Of a DNA stretch of 64,000 nt, positions 56,294 to 64,000 are shown in pieces (the first letter of the stretch is position 1; each line of letters opens with the position of its first letter). This DNA comes from Kitasatospora phosalacinea. GTDB lineage: Bacteria > Actinomycetota > Actinomycetes > Streptomycetales > Streptomycetaceae. The stretch is taken from NCBI RefSeq assembly GCF_000716545.1, contig NZ_JNWZ01000013.1, positions 1 through 64,000 on the forward strand. Direction: 5' to 3'. The notes below the pieces were generated by a model, which was not told the origin of the DNA, ran no database searches, and worked only from the letters and a program-made list of their open reading frames with translations. The translations under genes were made by a program, and so were the position numbers.

Positions 56294-57121
56294 ATGAGCG
56301 ACAGCACCACCGCCGGCCAGAAGATCGCCTTCCTGGGGACGGGCAAGATCGGCGAGGCCCTGCTCTCCGGCCTGCTGCGGGCCGGCACCTCGCCCGCCGA
56401 CGTGCTGGTCACCGCCCGCCGCCCCGAGCGCGCCACCGAACTCGCCGACCGTTACGGCGTCACCACCGTCACCAACGCCGAGGCCGCCAAGCTCGCCGAC
56501 ACCCTGATCCTCGCGGTCAAGCCGCAGGACATGGGCACCCTGCTGGACGAACTGGCCGAGCACGTCGCCGCCGACAAGCTGGTCGTCTCGGCCGCCGCGG
56601 GCATCCCCACCGCCTGGTTCGAGGAGCGCCTCGCCCCCGGCACCCCCGTGGTCCGGGTGATGCCCAACACGCCCGTCCTGGTCGACGAGGGCATGAGCGT
56701 GATCTCCGGCGGCTCGCACGCCACCGAGGCCCACCTGGCCCGCGCCGAGGCGATCTTCCGCTCGGTCGGCAAGGCGCTGCGCGTCCCGGAGAGCCAGCAG
56801 GACGCCGCCACCGCGCTGTCCGGCTCCGGCCCCGCCTACTTCTACTTCCTGGTCGAGGCGATGATCGACGCCGGCATCCTGCTCGGCCTGCCCCGGCAGG
56901 TCGCGCACGAGCTGATCGTGCAGTCCGCGATCGGCGCCTCGGTGATGCTCCGCGACTCCGGCGAGCACCCCGTCAAGCTCCGCGAGGCCGTCACCTCCCC
57001 GGCCGGCACCACCATCGCGGCCATCCGCGAGCTGGAGAACCACGGCGTGCGGGCCGCCCTGCTCGGCGCCCTGGAGGCCGCCCGGGACCGCTCCCGGGAA
57101 CTGGCCGGCGGCGGCAAGTAG
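56294..57121 (+). CDS. proC: Pyrroline-5-carboxylate reductase
   Basis: The 275-aa enzyme reduces pyrroline-5-carboxylate to proline with NADPH. The dinucleotide loop is IAFLGTGKIGEALLSGLL. The conserved VVRVMPNTPVLVDEGMSVISGG and ALSGSGPAYFYFLVEAMIDAG stretches mark the family; EAVTSPAGTTIAAIRELENHGVR ends it. Start ATG 56294 has GGAGG 8 nt upstream. A HAD phosphatase gene follows after 11 bp. Confidence 0.96.
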   Translation: MSDSTTAGQKIAFLGTGKIGEALLSGLLRAGTSPADVLVTARRPERATELADRYGVTTVTNAEAAKLADTLILAVKPQDMGTLLDELAEHVAADKLVVSAAAGIPTAWFEERLAPGTPVVRVMPNTPVLVDEGMSVISGGSHATEAHLARAEAIFRSVGKALRVPESQQDAATALSGSGPAYFYFLVEAMIDAGILLGLPRQVAHELIVQSAIGASVMLRDSGEHPVKLREAVTSPAGTTIAAIRELENHGVRAALLGALEAARDRSRELAGGGK

Positions 57122-57132
57122 GCTCGGGCGGC

Positions 57133-57810
57133 ATGAGCGATCCCGTGACCGACCGCGTGGGCTACGACCTGCTGATCCTGGACAACGACGGCGTGCTGGT
57201 GGACAGCGAGCCGATCTCCAACCGGGTGCTCGCCGAGTACCTGACCGAGCTCGGCTACCCGACCAGCACCGAGGACTCCTACCGGGACTTCATGGGCACC
57301 GCCGCGCACACCGTGCACGACGTGATCGCCGAGCGGTACGGGGCGGAGCTCCCGGACGGTTTCGACGACCTGTTCCACGCCCGGGTGTTCGCCGCCTTCG
57401 AGCGCGAACTGCGGCCGGTGGCCGGGGCCGAGAAGCTGCTCGGCCACCTCCAGGAGCACGGCGTCCGCTACTGCGTGGCCTCCTCCGCCCACCACTCCTG
57501 GATCCGCACCGCGCACCGCCTCACCGGCCTGTCCGGCCACTTCACCGACGAACTGCTGTTCTCCGCCCAGGACGTCGGCGTCGGCAAGCCCGCCCCCGAC
57601 CTGTTCCTGCACGCGGCCCGCGCCATGGGCGCCGACCCGGCCCGCTGCCTGGTCCTGGAGGACAGCCCCAACGGCGTGCTGGCCGCCCGCGCCGCCGGCA
57701 TGGACGTGTACGGGTACGCGGCACTCACCGACCCGGTCAAGCTCACCGCGGCGGGCGCCACCGGGCTGCTCACCGCGCTGGACGAGGCGACCGCCCTGCT
57801 GCGGAACTGA
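57133..57810 (+). CDS. HAD-superfamily phosphatase
   Basis: The 225-aa protein has HAD motif I as LILDNDGVLVDSE, with Asn between the two Asp (most have Asp-x-Asp: here DNDG, so Asp17 and Asp19 are kept). Motif II is CVASSA, the Lys is in VGVGKPAPDLF and the last acidic pair is VLEDSPNGVLAA. The helical cap is inserted after motif I, as in beta-phosphoglucomutase or phosphoglycolate phosphatase types. TAGGCT 8 nt before the ATG suggests a leaderless message overlapping the proC end. Confidence 0.88.
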   Translation: MSDPVTDRVGYDLLILDNDGVLVDSEPISNRVLAEYLTELGYPTSTEDSYRDFMGTAAHTVHDVIAERYGAELPDGFDDLFHARVFAAFERELRPVAGAEKLLGHLQEHGVRYCVASSAHHSWIRTAHRLTGLSGHFTDELLFSAQDVGVGKPAPDLFLHAARAMGADPARCLVLEDSPNGVLAARAAGMDVYGYAALTDPVKLTAAGATGLLTALDEATALLRN

Positions 57811-57924
57811 CCCGGCCCCGCCGAACTGGCCCCTCCGCACCCCTCCCGTCGGCGCCGCCGACCGCCTACGCTCTGCCCAACAGTTGCGTACCGGCCGGTA
57901 GCGTCGGTGGTGAGCGAGGTCCCG

Positions 57925-59238
57925 ATGCAGGTCACGGCCCCGGCCGAACCCACCCCCCGGCTCCGGCAGGCCCGGGCCGCGCTGGCCGTCTCCTTCTTCC
58001 TCCAGGGCACCACCTTCGCCCTGCTGGTCACCTGCATCACCGATCTGCAAAAACGTTACGGCCTCAGCGACGGACTGCTTCCGGTCTTCCTCGCCGCCGT
58101 CCCGATCCTGGCCGGCGTCGGCTCCATCGCCTCCGAGACGCTCGTCGGGCGCACCACCGCCCGCGGCGTCCTGCGCGTCGTCCAACCCGCCCTCTGCCTC
58201 ACCCTCGCCCTCACCGGCCTCGGCTCGCAGCTGTGGCAACTCGCCATCGCCCTCGGCCTGTTCGGCCTGCTGGTCGGTGCCCTCGACGCCTCCATGAACA
58301 TGCTCGGCGTCGGCCTCCAGCACCGCTACGGCCGCAGCATCATGATCGGCTTCCACGCCGCGTTCAGCCTCGGCGGCATCGTCGGCGCCGCGCTCGCCGC
58401 GATCGGCGCCCACTGGGACACCGGGCTGCCCCTGCTGTTCGGCGGCGCCGCGGCCGTCCTCGTCCCCGCCGCGCTCGTCGCCGGACGCCGGTTCGCCGGC
58501 CCCGCCGAACTCGGCGACGCCGTCCGCGAAGCGGCCGCCCTCGCCGCCCGCCGCATCCCCTGGAAGCCGCTCCTCCCGCTGTGCGCCGTGATGGCCTTCG
58601 CCTACATCGCCGACGCCTCCGTCTCCAACTACAGCGTCAAGTACCTCACCGACGGCCTGCACAGCCCCGAGGACCTCGCCAAGTTCTCCTACCTCGGCTA
58701 CATGGTCGCCATGCTGCTCGGCCGCGCCGTCGGCGACCGCGCCGTCCAGCGCTTCACCGTCCTGCCCGTCGTCCGCACCGGCACCGCCGTCGCCGCCGCC
58801 GGCTTCCTGATCGCCGTCCTCGCCCCCGGCCCCTGGGGCGGCATCCTCGGCTTCACGGTCCTCGGCTTCGGCATCTGCGCGATCATCCCCCAGGTCTTCG
58901 CCGCCGGCGGCCGCCTCTTCCCGCACGCCAGTGACGCCGCCGTCGCCCGCCTCAACCTCTTCAACTACGTCGGCTTCCTGATCGGCTCCCCCCTGGTCGG
59001 AGCCCTCGCCGAACTCTCCGACTACCGCTGGGCCTTCTGCGCCCCCATGCTCCTCGTCCTGGCCGTCCTCCCCCTCGCCCCCCACTTCGCCCCGGCCCCG
59101 CCGACCAGGCCGACCTGGCGAAGAGCCCGGCCTGAGCACCGGCCCGCCGACACGCCCGGGTCGTCCGCGCACAGCCGGGCCGGCGCGGCCGGCACCCCGG
59201 TGTCCGCCCCCACGACCGATGCGGCCGGACCCGCCTGA
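57925..59238 (+). CDS. MFS transporter (YbjJ/FucP-like)
   Basis: The protein has 437 aa and about 12 helices. The stretch LFGLLVGALDASMNMLGVGLQHRYGRSIMIGFHAAFSLGGIVGA is typical of the YbjJ/Bypass-of-stop-codon branch of MFS proteins. The C-terminus is a Pro/Ala/Ser-rich cytoplasmic tail of about 45 residues. ATG 57925 is preferred, with GAGG upstream; GTG at 57907 is possible. A TAGCGT -10-like box at 57899-57904 lies just ahead. Substrate unknown. Confidence 0.82.
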   Translation: MQVTAPAEPTPRLRQARAALAVSFFLQGTTFALLVTCITDLQKRYGLSDGLLPVFLAAVPILAGVGSIASETLVGRTTARGVLRVVQPALCLTLALTGLGSQLWQLAIALGLFGLLVGALDASMNMLGVGLQHRYGRSIMIGFHAAFSLGGIVGAALAAIGAHWDTGLPLLFGGAAAVLVPAALVAGRRFAGPAELGDAVREAAALAARRIPWKPLLPLCAVMAFAYIADASVSNYSVKYLTDGLHSPEDLAKFSYLGYMVAMLLGRAVGDRAVQRFTVLPVVRTGTAVAAAGFLIAVLAPGPWGGILGFTVLGFGICAIIPQVFAAGGRLFPHASDAAVARLNLFNYVGFLIGSPLVGALAELSDYRWAFCAPMLLVLAVLPLAPHFAPAPPTRPTWRRARPEHRPADTPGSSAHSRAGAAGTPVSAPTTDAAGPA

Positions 59239-59364
59239 CCGCGACGCCGCCGACCGCGCCCGGTGCGCGCGCTCCACGGCCCGAACCCGCCCGGGCGGGG
59301 GCGCGGGGCGCTTCCCGAGGGCGCCGGACGGGGCTCCGGGGCCGTGCCCGATACGGTGTGGGGC

Positions 59365-60552
59365 ATGGCGGAAACCACCTGCGGCCTGCACCTGTTCTGG
59401 GACGAGGCAGAGACCGGCTACGACTTCGGGCCCGGCCACCCGATGGACCCGACGCGCCTGGCGCTGACGATGCGGCTGGTGGAGTCGCTCGGGCTGACCG
59501 AGCAGCCCTCGGTGACGGTGCGCTCGGCGCCGCCCGCCGGCGACTCCACCCTGCGGCTGGTGCACACGGCCGAGTACGTGGCGGCGGTGAAGCGGGCCGC
59601 CGCCGACCCCTCGGCCGTCGACGCCGCGCACGGGCTCGGGACGGACGACAACTGGGCGTTCCCCGGCCTGCACACCGCGTCCGCGCTGATCGCCGGGCAG
59701 TCGGTGGCCGCCGCCGAGGCGGTCTGGCGCGGCGAGACCCCGCACGCCGTCAACTTCGCGGGCGGACTGCACCACGCGATGCCCGGCCAGGCGTCCGGGT
59801 TCTGCGTCTACAACGACCCGGCCCTCGCCATCGCCCGGCTGCTCGAACTCGGCGCCGAACGCGTCGCCTACGTCGACGTGGACGTCCACCACGGCGACGG
59901 CGTCCAGCAGGCGTTCTGGAACGACCCGCGCGTCCTGACGGTCTCGCTGCACGAGAGCCCCACCACGCTGTTCCCGCAGACGGGTTGGGCCACCGAGACC
60001 GGCGGCCCGGACGCCGAGGGCACCGCCGCCAACCTCCCGCTGCCCGCCGGGACGGGCGACGCCGGGTGGCTGCGCGCCTTCCACGCCCTGGTGCCGGAGC
60101 TGCTGGCCGCGTTCCGCCCGCAGGTGATCGTCAGCCAGCACGGCGCCGACACCCACGTCGAGGACCCGCTCGCCCACTTCGCCGTCACCGTCGACGCCCA
60201 GCGGGTGGTCGCCGAGGAGATCCACCGCCTCGCCCACGAGCACGCCGGCGGCCGCTGGATCGCCACCGGCGGCGGCGGGTACGCGGTGGTCGACGTGGTG
60301 CCCCGCACCTGGACGCACCTGGTCGCCACCGCCGCCGGCCACCCCGTCGACCCGGCCGCCGAGACCCCCGAGGAGTGGCGCGCCGAGGTCTACCGGCTCA
60401 CCCGCCGCCCCGCCCCGCTGCGGATGACCGACGGCGCCACCCCGCGCTGGTCCGACTTCCACGACGGCGGCTACGACCCCGCCGACCGCCTCGACCAGGC
60501 CGTCCTGGCCACCCGCCGGGCCGTCCTCCCGCACCACGGACTGATCCCGTGA
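59365..60552 (+). CDS. AcuC-like class I/II histone deacetylase-family protein
   Basis: The 395-aa zinc deacetylase has the catalytic His-His pair in GGLHHAMPGQASGFCVYNDPA and the zinc ligands in YVDVDVHHGDGVQQAFW. A further Asp lies in VSQHGADTHVEDPLAH, and GGGGYAVVDVVPRTW forms the active-site Tyr region. In bacilli AcuC deacetylates and activates acetyl-CoA synthetase. No acuA or acs is adjacent here, so the target is open. TACGGT 7 nt before ATG 59365 suggests leaderless translation. Its stop overlaps the next start (GTGA). Confidence 0.88.
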   Translation: MAETTCGLHLFWDEAETGYDFGPGHPMDPTRLALTMRLVESLGLTEQPSVTVRSAPPAGDSTLRLVHTAEYVAAVKRAAADPSAVDAAHGLGTDDNWAFPGLHTASALIAGQSVAAAEAVWRGETPHAVNFAGGLHHAMPGQASGFCVYNDPALAIARLLELGAERVAYVDVDVHHGDGVQQAFWNDPRVLTVSLHESPTTLFPQTGWATETGGPDAEGTAANLPLPAGTGDAGWLRAFHALVPELLAAFRPQVIVSQHGADTHVEDPLAHFAVTVDAQRVVAEEIHRLAHEHAGGRWIATGGGGYAVVDVVPRTWTHLVATAAGHPVDPAAETPEEWRAEVYRLTRRPAPLRMTDGATPRWSDFHDGGYDPADRLDQAVLATRRAVLPHHGLIP

Positions 60553-61388
60553 CCGCCCGCGAGGAACTGCGCGCCTACCTGGTCAAGCACCGGCTGGCCG
60601 GCCCCGAAGTCCCCACCCCCCGGCAGAACAGCCTCCGGCACTACCGGCTGTTCGCCCAGGGCGACCCCAAGGCGCTGATGGGCCTCGACCCGGAACCCCG
60701 CCGCGACGAGGCCGCCGTGCTGCGGCTGATGGCCGAACGGGCCGGCGTCGACCCCGACCCGCGCCGCACCGAGGGCCCGGACTCCATCGACCCCGACCTC
60801 ACCCTCGACGCCCTGGACCGCCTCGCCGCCCTGCTGCGCCGCACCGCCGACCGGCGCGGCAGCGTGCTGGCCGGCACCGGCCACCCCACCAAGCTGGCCG
60901 GCTTCCACCGCGCGCTGGCCGAGGCGCTCGAAGCGGCCGGCTGCACCGTGCACACCCCCGCCCGGGGCACGCGCTTCCGCGAGCCCACCCCCGAGGGCGA
61001 GCGCCCCCGCTACCTCGACGTGCTCGACGGCGTCCTGGTGACGCGCGCCCTGGACGGCCCCGACGGCCCCGGCCGCCCCGGCCCCGGCGACCTCGCGCAC
61101 ACCCACTCCCCGCTGCCCGTCCGGCTCGCCCTGACCGCCCTCGCCGACGCCGGGCACCGCCCGCCCGACCTGGTGCTGGGCGACCACGGCTGGCTCTGCG
61201 GCGCCGGCCGCCTCGGCATCCCGGCCGGGGGCGTCGCCGACTGCAACGACGTCGCCCCGTTCGCCGCCGAGGCGGACGGCCTGGTGGAGGCGGTCGTCCC
61301 GCTGGAGGACGGCTCCGCGCCGAGCTGCTACGTCCCGCTGAGCGACTACGTACTGCAACGGGCGGATCTCGCACCGTACAACAGGTGA
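60549..61388 (+). CDS. Putative phosphatase co-translated with AcuC
   Basis: The protein has 279 aa from GTG 60549, overlapping the AcuC stop. Notable stretches are VLAGTGHPTKLAGFHRALAEALEAAGCTVHTP, DVLDGVLVTRALDG, LAHTHSPLPVRLALTALADAG and LVLGDHGWLCGAGRLGIPAGGVADCND. Asp, His and Asn in the last two could form a phosphate or metal site. It belongs to a streptomycete group usually called phosphatase, but I cannot name the fold. Co-translation hints at a shared role with the deacetylase. Confidence 0.65.
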   Translation: MTAREELRAYLVKHRLAGPEVPTPRQNSLRHYRLFAQGDPKALMGLDPEPRRDEAAVLRLMAERAGVDPDPRRTEGPDSIDPDLTLDALDRLAALLRRTADRRGSVLAGTGHPTKLAGFHRALAEALEAAGCTVHTPARGTRFREPTPEGERPRYLDVLDGVLVTRALDGPDGPGRPGPGDLAHTHSPLPVRLALTALADAGHRPPDLVLGDHGWLCGAGRLGIPAGGVADCNDVAPFAAEADGLVEAVVPLEDGSAPSCYVPLSDYVLQRADLAPYNR

Positions 61389-61443
61389 CGGCCACCCTCT
61401 TCCCACCCGTACCATGCATAACTACTCTGGGGATACACGTGTG

Positions 61444-61459
61444 CCGGTGGAGTCACCGG
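61444..61459. promoter_or_regulatory. Dyad upstream of the BdtA-like gene
   Basis: CCGGTG-GAGT-CACCGG is a perfect 6-bp inverted repeat around 4 bp, 47 bp before the ATG. It has the GTnA-like half-sites seen in BldD boxes and could be one, or could be an RNA hairpin in the leader. Confidence 0.35.
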
Positions 61460-61506
61460 AGGGGAAGCCGGTGCCTTGCACACGGGTAAGGGTCGGGTGA
61501 TGGGTC

Positions 61507-61716
61507 ATGAGTTCCGGCGAACGTCCCCTGCAGGATGTCGTCTTCCTGACCGTGGCCGAGGTCGCCTCGGTGATGCGGGTGTCGAAGATGACGGTCTACC
61601 GCCTCGTGCACAGCGGCGAGCTTCCGGCCATCCGGGTCGGACGCTCCTTCCGGGTGCCCGAGCAGAAGGTGCACGAGTACCTCCAGGAGTCCTACGTGCG
61701 CCTGGAAAGCGCGTAG
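61507..61716 (+). CDS. BdtA-like excisionase-type HTH DNA-binding protein
   Basis: The 69-aa protein is one winged-helix/MerR-like DNA-binding domain (FLTVAEVASVMRVSKMTVYRLVHSGELPAIRVGRSFRVPEQKVHEYLQES). It resembles the BldD-target protein BdtA of Streptomyces and is different from the similar-sized BldC, whose helix region reads differently. It is highly conserved in actinobacteria and probably controls development or core functions. Start ATG 61507 has a GGGTGA-type site. bS22 follows 123 bp on. Confidence 0.85.
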   Translation: MSSGERPLQDVVFLTVAEVASVMRVSKMTVYRLVHSGELPAIRVGRSFRVPEQKVHEYLQESYVRLESA

Positions 61717-61839
61717 GCCGGAGCCCCGCAGGGGCACCGATTACGGCAAACGCGACGTGGACGGTAGGCTAGGCCCTCCGTCAGTCGTATGGACTCCCGT
61801 CTCTCACGGGCGCGGGTCCGAGTGAGCGAGGAATGTTCC

Positions 61840-61938
61840 GTGGGCTCTGTCATCAAGAAGCGTCGCAAGCGTATGGCCAAGAAGAAGCACCGCAAGCTTC
61901 TGAAGAGGACCCGCGTCCAGCGTCGCAACAAGAAGTAA
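61840..61938 (+). CDS. Small ribosomal subunit protein bS22 (AURKAIP1/COX24-type)
   Basis: The 32-aa protein starts with GTG and reads [20 protein letters not shown] then [11 protein letters not shown]. It is almost entirely basic and matches the actinobacterial bS22 peptide that binds 16S rRNA in the 30S subunit. It is too short for usual gene finding. GAGCGAGGAA precedes the start. A terminator hairpin at 62027-62066 follows. Confidence 0.93.
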   Translation: MGSVIKKRRKRMAKKKHRKLLKRTRVQRRNKK

Positions 61939-62026
61939 CACCGTTCGGCGCCATCCTCGCTCACGCGGGGGTCCACCCCGCACACGCGTTCAGCGACGCA
62001 GGTAGAACTGGCGCCGAGGATGTAGT

Positions 62027-62066
62027 CACTGCCCGTCCCAGGGAGAAATCCCCGGGGCGGGCAGTG
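62027..62066 (+). terminator. Terminator after bS22
   Basis: A 13-bp stem with one G-U pair (62027-62039 with 62054-62066) is followed by GCGTTTC. The loop itself folds into GGGA-GAAA-TCCC (62041-62052) with a GAAA tetraloop. The rest of the 200-bp gap has no gene. Confidence 0.65.
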
Positions 62067-62138
62067 GCGTTTCAGCCCCCGCGACCTCCGCGCGGTACGG
62101 TGCACACCAGGGTGGGCATCCAGGGAGGTCGGGGCAAC

Positions 62139-63194
62139 GTGGGCAAGGTCGTGCTCGTCACCGGCGTGGCGCGCCCGCTCGGCGCGCGGTTCGCCGAACG
62201 GATCGCCGAACACCCCGACGTGGACCGGGTGGTGGGCGTCGACGCCGTCCCGCCGCCGGCCGGACTCCCGCTTGGCGTCCGCTACGCCCAGGTCGACCCG
62301 CGCCGCCCGGCGATCGCCCGGGTGATCGCCGAGCACGGCGTCGACACCGTGGTGCACCTCAACGTCACCGCGCTCGGCCACGGCGGCCGGGCCGCGGTGA
62401 AGGAGAGCAACGTCATCGGCAGCATGCAGCTGCTCGGCGCCTGCCAACAGGCCCCCGGACTGCGCCGCCTGGTCGTCAAGTCCACCACCGCCGTGTACGG
62501 CTCCGCGCCCCGCGACCCGGCCGTCATCGGCGAGCGCACCCAGCCCAAGGCGCTGCCCCCCGGCGGCTTCGCCCGGGACGCCGCCGAAGTCGAGGGCTAC
62601 GTCCGCGGCTTCGCCCGCCGCCGCCCCGACGTCGCCGTCACGGTGCTGCGCTTCGCCAACATCCTCGGCCCGGACGGCGACACCCCGCTCGCCGCGTACT
62701 TCCGGCTCCCCGTGCTGCCCACCGCCTTCGGCCACGACCCCAGGCTGCAGTTCGTCCACGAGGAGGACGCCCTGGAGGTGCTGCGGCTGGCCGCGCTCGG
62801 CGCGCCCCCCGGCACCTACAACGTCGCCGGGGACGGCGTCCTGCTGCTCTCCCAGTGCGCCCGCCGGCTCGGCCGCCCCACCGTCCCGCTGCTGCGGCCC
62901 GCGCTCGGCCTGGTCGCCCAGCTGGCCCGGCGGCTGGCCGCCCCCGCGGACCGGGCGTTCTCCCAGGAGCAGTTGCAACTCCTCACCCACGGGCGGGTGG
63001 TGGACACCGCCCAGCTGCGCGAGGGCTTCGGCCACACCCCGCGCTGGACCACCTCCGAGACCTTCGCCGACTTCGTCGCGCACTGCGCGCCCGGCCCGCT
63101 GCCGCCCGAGCGGCTCACCGCCGTCACCGACCGGCTCACCGGCCTGCTCGACGGCCACCACCCCACCCGGAACCAGGAAACGAGGCCGCGATGA
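62139..63194 (+). CDS. NAD-dependent epimerase/dehydratase-like SDR protein
   Basis: The 351-aa extended-SDR protein has the dinucleotide loop VVLVTGVARPLGARFAE, where the usual GxxGxxG is weakened to GVARPLG. Other stretches are VDTVVHLNVTALG and VVKSTTAVYGSAP, and RFANILGPDGDTPLAAYFRLPVLP suits sugar or lipid dehydratase relatives. The C-terminal 60 residues are helical. Start GTG 62139 follows GGAGG; GTG 62112 and 62100 are open alternatives. Its stop overlaps the acyltransferase start (ATGA), so both act together, perhaps in envelope lipid or glycolipid synthesis (inference). Confidence 0.8.
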   Translation: MGKVVLVTGVARPLGARFAERIAEHPDVDRVVGVDAVPPPAGLPLGVRYAQVDPRRPAIARVIAEHGVDTVVHLNVTALGHGGRAAVKESNVIGSMQLLGACQQAPGLRRLVVKSTTAVYGSAPRDPAVIGERTQPKALPPGGFARDAAEVEGYVRGFARRRPDVAVTVLRFANILGPDGDTPLAAYFRLPVLPTAFGHDPRLQFVHEEDALEVLRLAALGAPPGTYNVAGDGVLLLSQCARRLGRPTVPLLRPALGLVAQLARRLAAPADRAFSQEQLQLLTHGRVVDTAQLREGFGHTPRWTTSETFADFVAHCAPGPLPPERLTAVTDRLTGLLDGHHPTRNQETRPR

Positions 63195-64000
63195 CAGCCG
63201 CCCGGGAGTCCGCCGACCCGGCGGCCAAGGTCATCCCGATCGAGTCCGCCCCCAGCTGGAGCGGACCGGAACCCCGCCCCGCCCTCGCCGACCGGATCGC
63301 CGACGGCGTCGGCGCCGCCCTCGCCGGGCAGCTCGGCGCCACCGCCACCCGGGTGTTCGGCAAGGGCTGGGAGGAACGCGCCACCAACGGCCTCGGCTTC
63401 CTGCGCCGCCGGCTCACCGGCGACTACGAGGTGGACGACTTCGGCTTCGACAAGGAGCTCACCGAGGAGGTCTTCCTCGCGCTGCTCCGGCCGCTCGCCG
63501 AGAAGTACTTCCGGATCGAGGTCCGCGGCACCGAGCACATCCCCGCCGAGGGCGGCGTGCTGATCGTCGCCAACCACTCCGGCACCATCCCGCTGGACGC
63601 GCTGATGACCCAGGTCGCCGTCCACGACCACGCCGACCGGCACCTGCGGATGCTCGCCGCCGACCTGGTCTTCGTCCTGCCCGTGGTCAACGAGCTGGCC
63701 CGCAAGGCCGGACACACCCTGGCCTGCAACGAGGACGCCCAGACCCTGCTGGAGCGCGGCGAGGTGGTCGGCGTCTGGCCCGAGGGCTTCAAGGGCATCG
63801 GCAAGCCCTTCTCCGACCGCTACAAGCTCCAGCGCTTCGGCCGCGGCGGCTTCGTCGCCTCCGCGCTGCGGGCCGGCGTGCCGATCGTGCCCTGCTCGAT
63901 CGTCGGCGCCGAGGAGACCTACCCGATGATCGGCAACTTCAAGACGCTGGCCCGGCTGCTCGGCCTGCCCTACGTGCCGATCACGCCGACCTTCCCCTGG
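63191..64000 (+). CDS. Lysophospholipid acyltransferase-family protein, 3' part cut by window end
   Basis: The first 270 residues are visible, in one open frame to the last base. An N-terminal extension of about 95 residues, rich in Ala/Pro then charged, precedes the PlsC domain. This has the motif NHSGTIPLDALM (Asn128, His129 and Asp136), an AADLVFVLPVVNELARKAG stretch, the glycerol-phosphate-binding VVGVWPEGFKGIGKPFSDRYKLQRFGRGGF region and GVPIVPCSIVGAEE. It would transfer acyl groups to a glycerolipid at the membrane. It overlaps the SDR stop codon by 4 nt. The C-terminus is unknown. Confidence 0.85.
   Translation, partial: MTAARESADPAAKVIPIESAPSWSGPEPRPALADRIADGVGAALAGQLGATATRVFGKGWEERATNGLGFLRRRLTGDYEVDDFGFDKELTEEVFLALLRPLAEKYFRIEVRGTEHIPAEGGVLIVANHSGTIPLDALMTQVAVHDHADRHLRMLAADLVFVLPVVNELARKAGHTLACNEDAQTLLERGEVVGVWPEGFKGIGKPFSDRYKLQRFGRGGFVASALRAGVPIVPCSIVGAEETYPMIGNFKTLARLLGLPYVPITPTFPW

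Noticed and set aside
61507..61716. Naming the 69-aa HTH protein BldC.
   Set aside because: The size is similar, but BldC has a different sequence around its helices; this protein is closer to the BdtA-type.

Overview
This 64 kb window is very GC-rich actinobacterial DNA, and its gene content points to Streptomycetaceae (Streptomyces or Kitasatospora). The support is synteny and marker genes: radA-disA, lsr2 near clpC and lysS, panC-panD-nadB-nadC-coaX, proC, a BdtA-like HTH protein followed by the tiny ribosomal protein bS22, many GTG starts, and many apparently leaderless promoters (a TAnnnT box about 6-8 nt before the start codon). Most of the window is core chromosome. Long open frames on the opposite strand of most genes are GC-codon artefacts and are left out. 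I see no rRNA, convincing tRNA, CRISPR array, prophage or biosynthetic cluster.

Layout. 1-1003: an IS982-family insertion sequence with perfect 20-bp ends, abutting an NAD(P)-binding epimerase-like gene. 2248-7283: two DUF1254/DUF1214 paralogues, a GAP-family membrane protein and a SulP anion transporter. 7280-9064: a one-piece sigma-like/anti-sigma-like/BACON transmembrane protein, divergent from radA and disA (DNA repair and c-di-AMP synthesis). 11974-13948: an ArsR-like regulator and an MFS exporter around a shared dyad. 13945-16635: a membrane-anchored Gly/Ser-rich protein, a rhomboid protease and mutY. 16708-19127: a DHA2 MFS exporter and TetR regulator around a large inverted repeat. 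19162-24089: an M23 peptidoglycan peptidase, a PLP aldolase and a secreted M6 (InhA-like) protease. 24460-29289: clpC, lsr2, short-form argA and a BlaI-type regulator. 29392-31963: lysS coupled to a 50-aa membrane protein, and a small unknown gene.

32125-37970 is one co-directional NAD/CoA block: a DUF2520 dehydrogenase, panC, panD, nadB, nadC and coaX. It is followed by a NarL-type two-component system (38087-40002), and by a MidA-like protein methyltransferase directly upstream of a stand-alone nuoD. 43412-48323 is the most accessory-looking part: a WXG100-like protein, a 1075-aa polymorphic toxin with a C-terminal papain-like (Cys-His-Asp) domain, and an overlapping three-part immunity protein (Imm35-like, degenerate deaminase-like, SUKH-4-like). 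48373-61388 carries housekeeping and unassigned enzymes: an exopolyphosphatase-family protein, a TIM-barrel protein, a cupin, a VOC protein, a methyltransferase, ilvD, membrane proteins, proC, a HAD phosphatase, an MFS protein, an AcuC-like deacetylase and a putative phosphatase. 61507-64000 holds the BdtA-like HTH protein, bS22, an SDR protein and an acyltransferase that runs off the window.

The points most worth a second look are the toxin/immunity module, the midA-nuoD pair (a modifying enzyme beside its likely substrate), the fused sigma/anti-sigma protein, a hairpin over the transposase start, a 99-bp gene-conversion-like tract, three convergent gene pairs whose stop codons overlap in one CTAG, and a SigR-type promoter for clpC.
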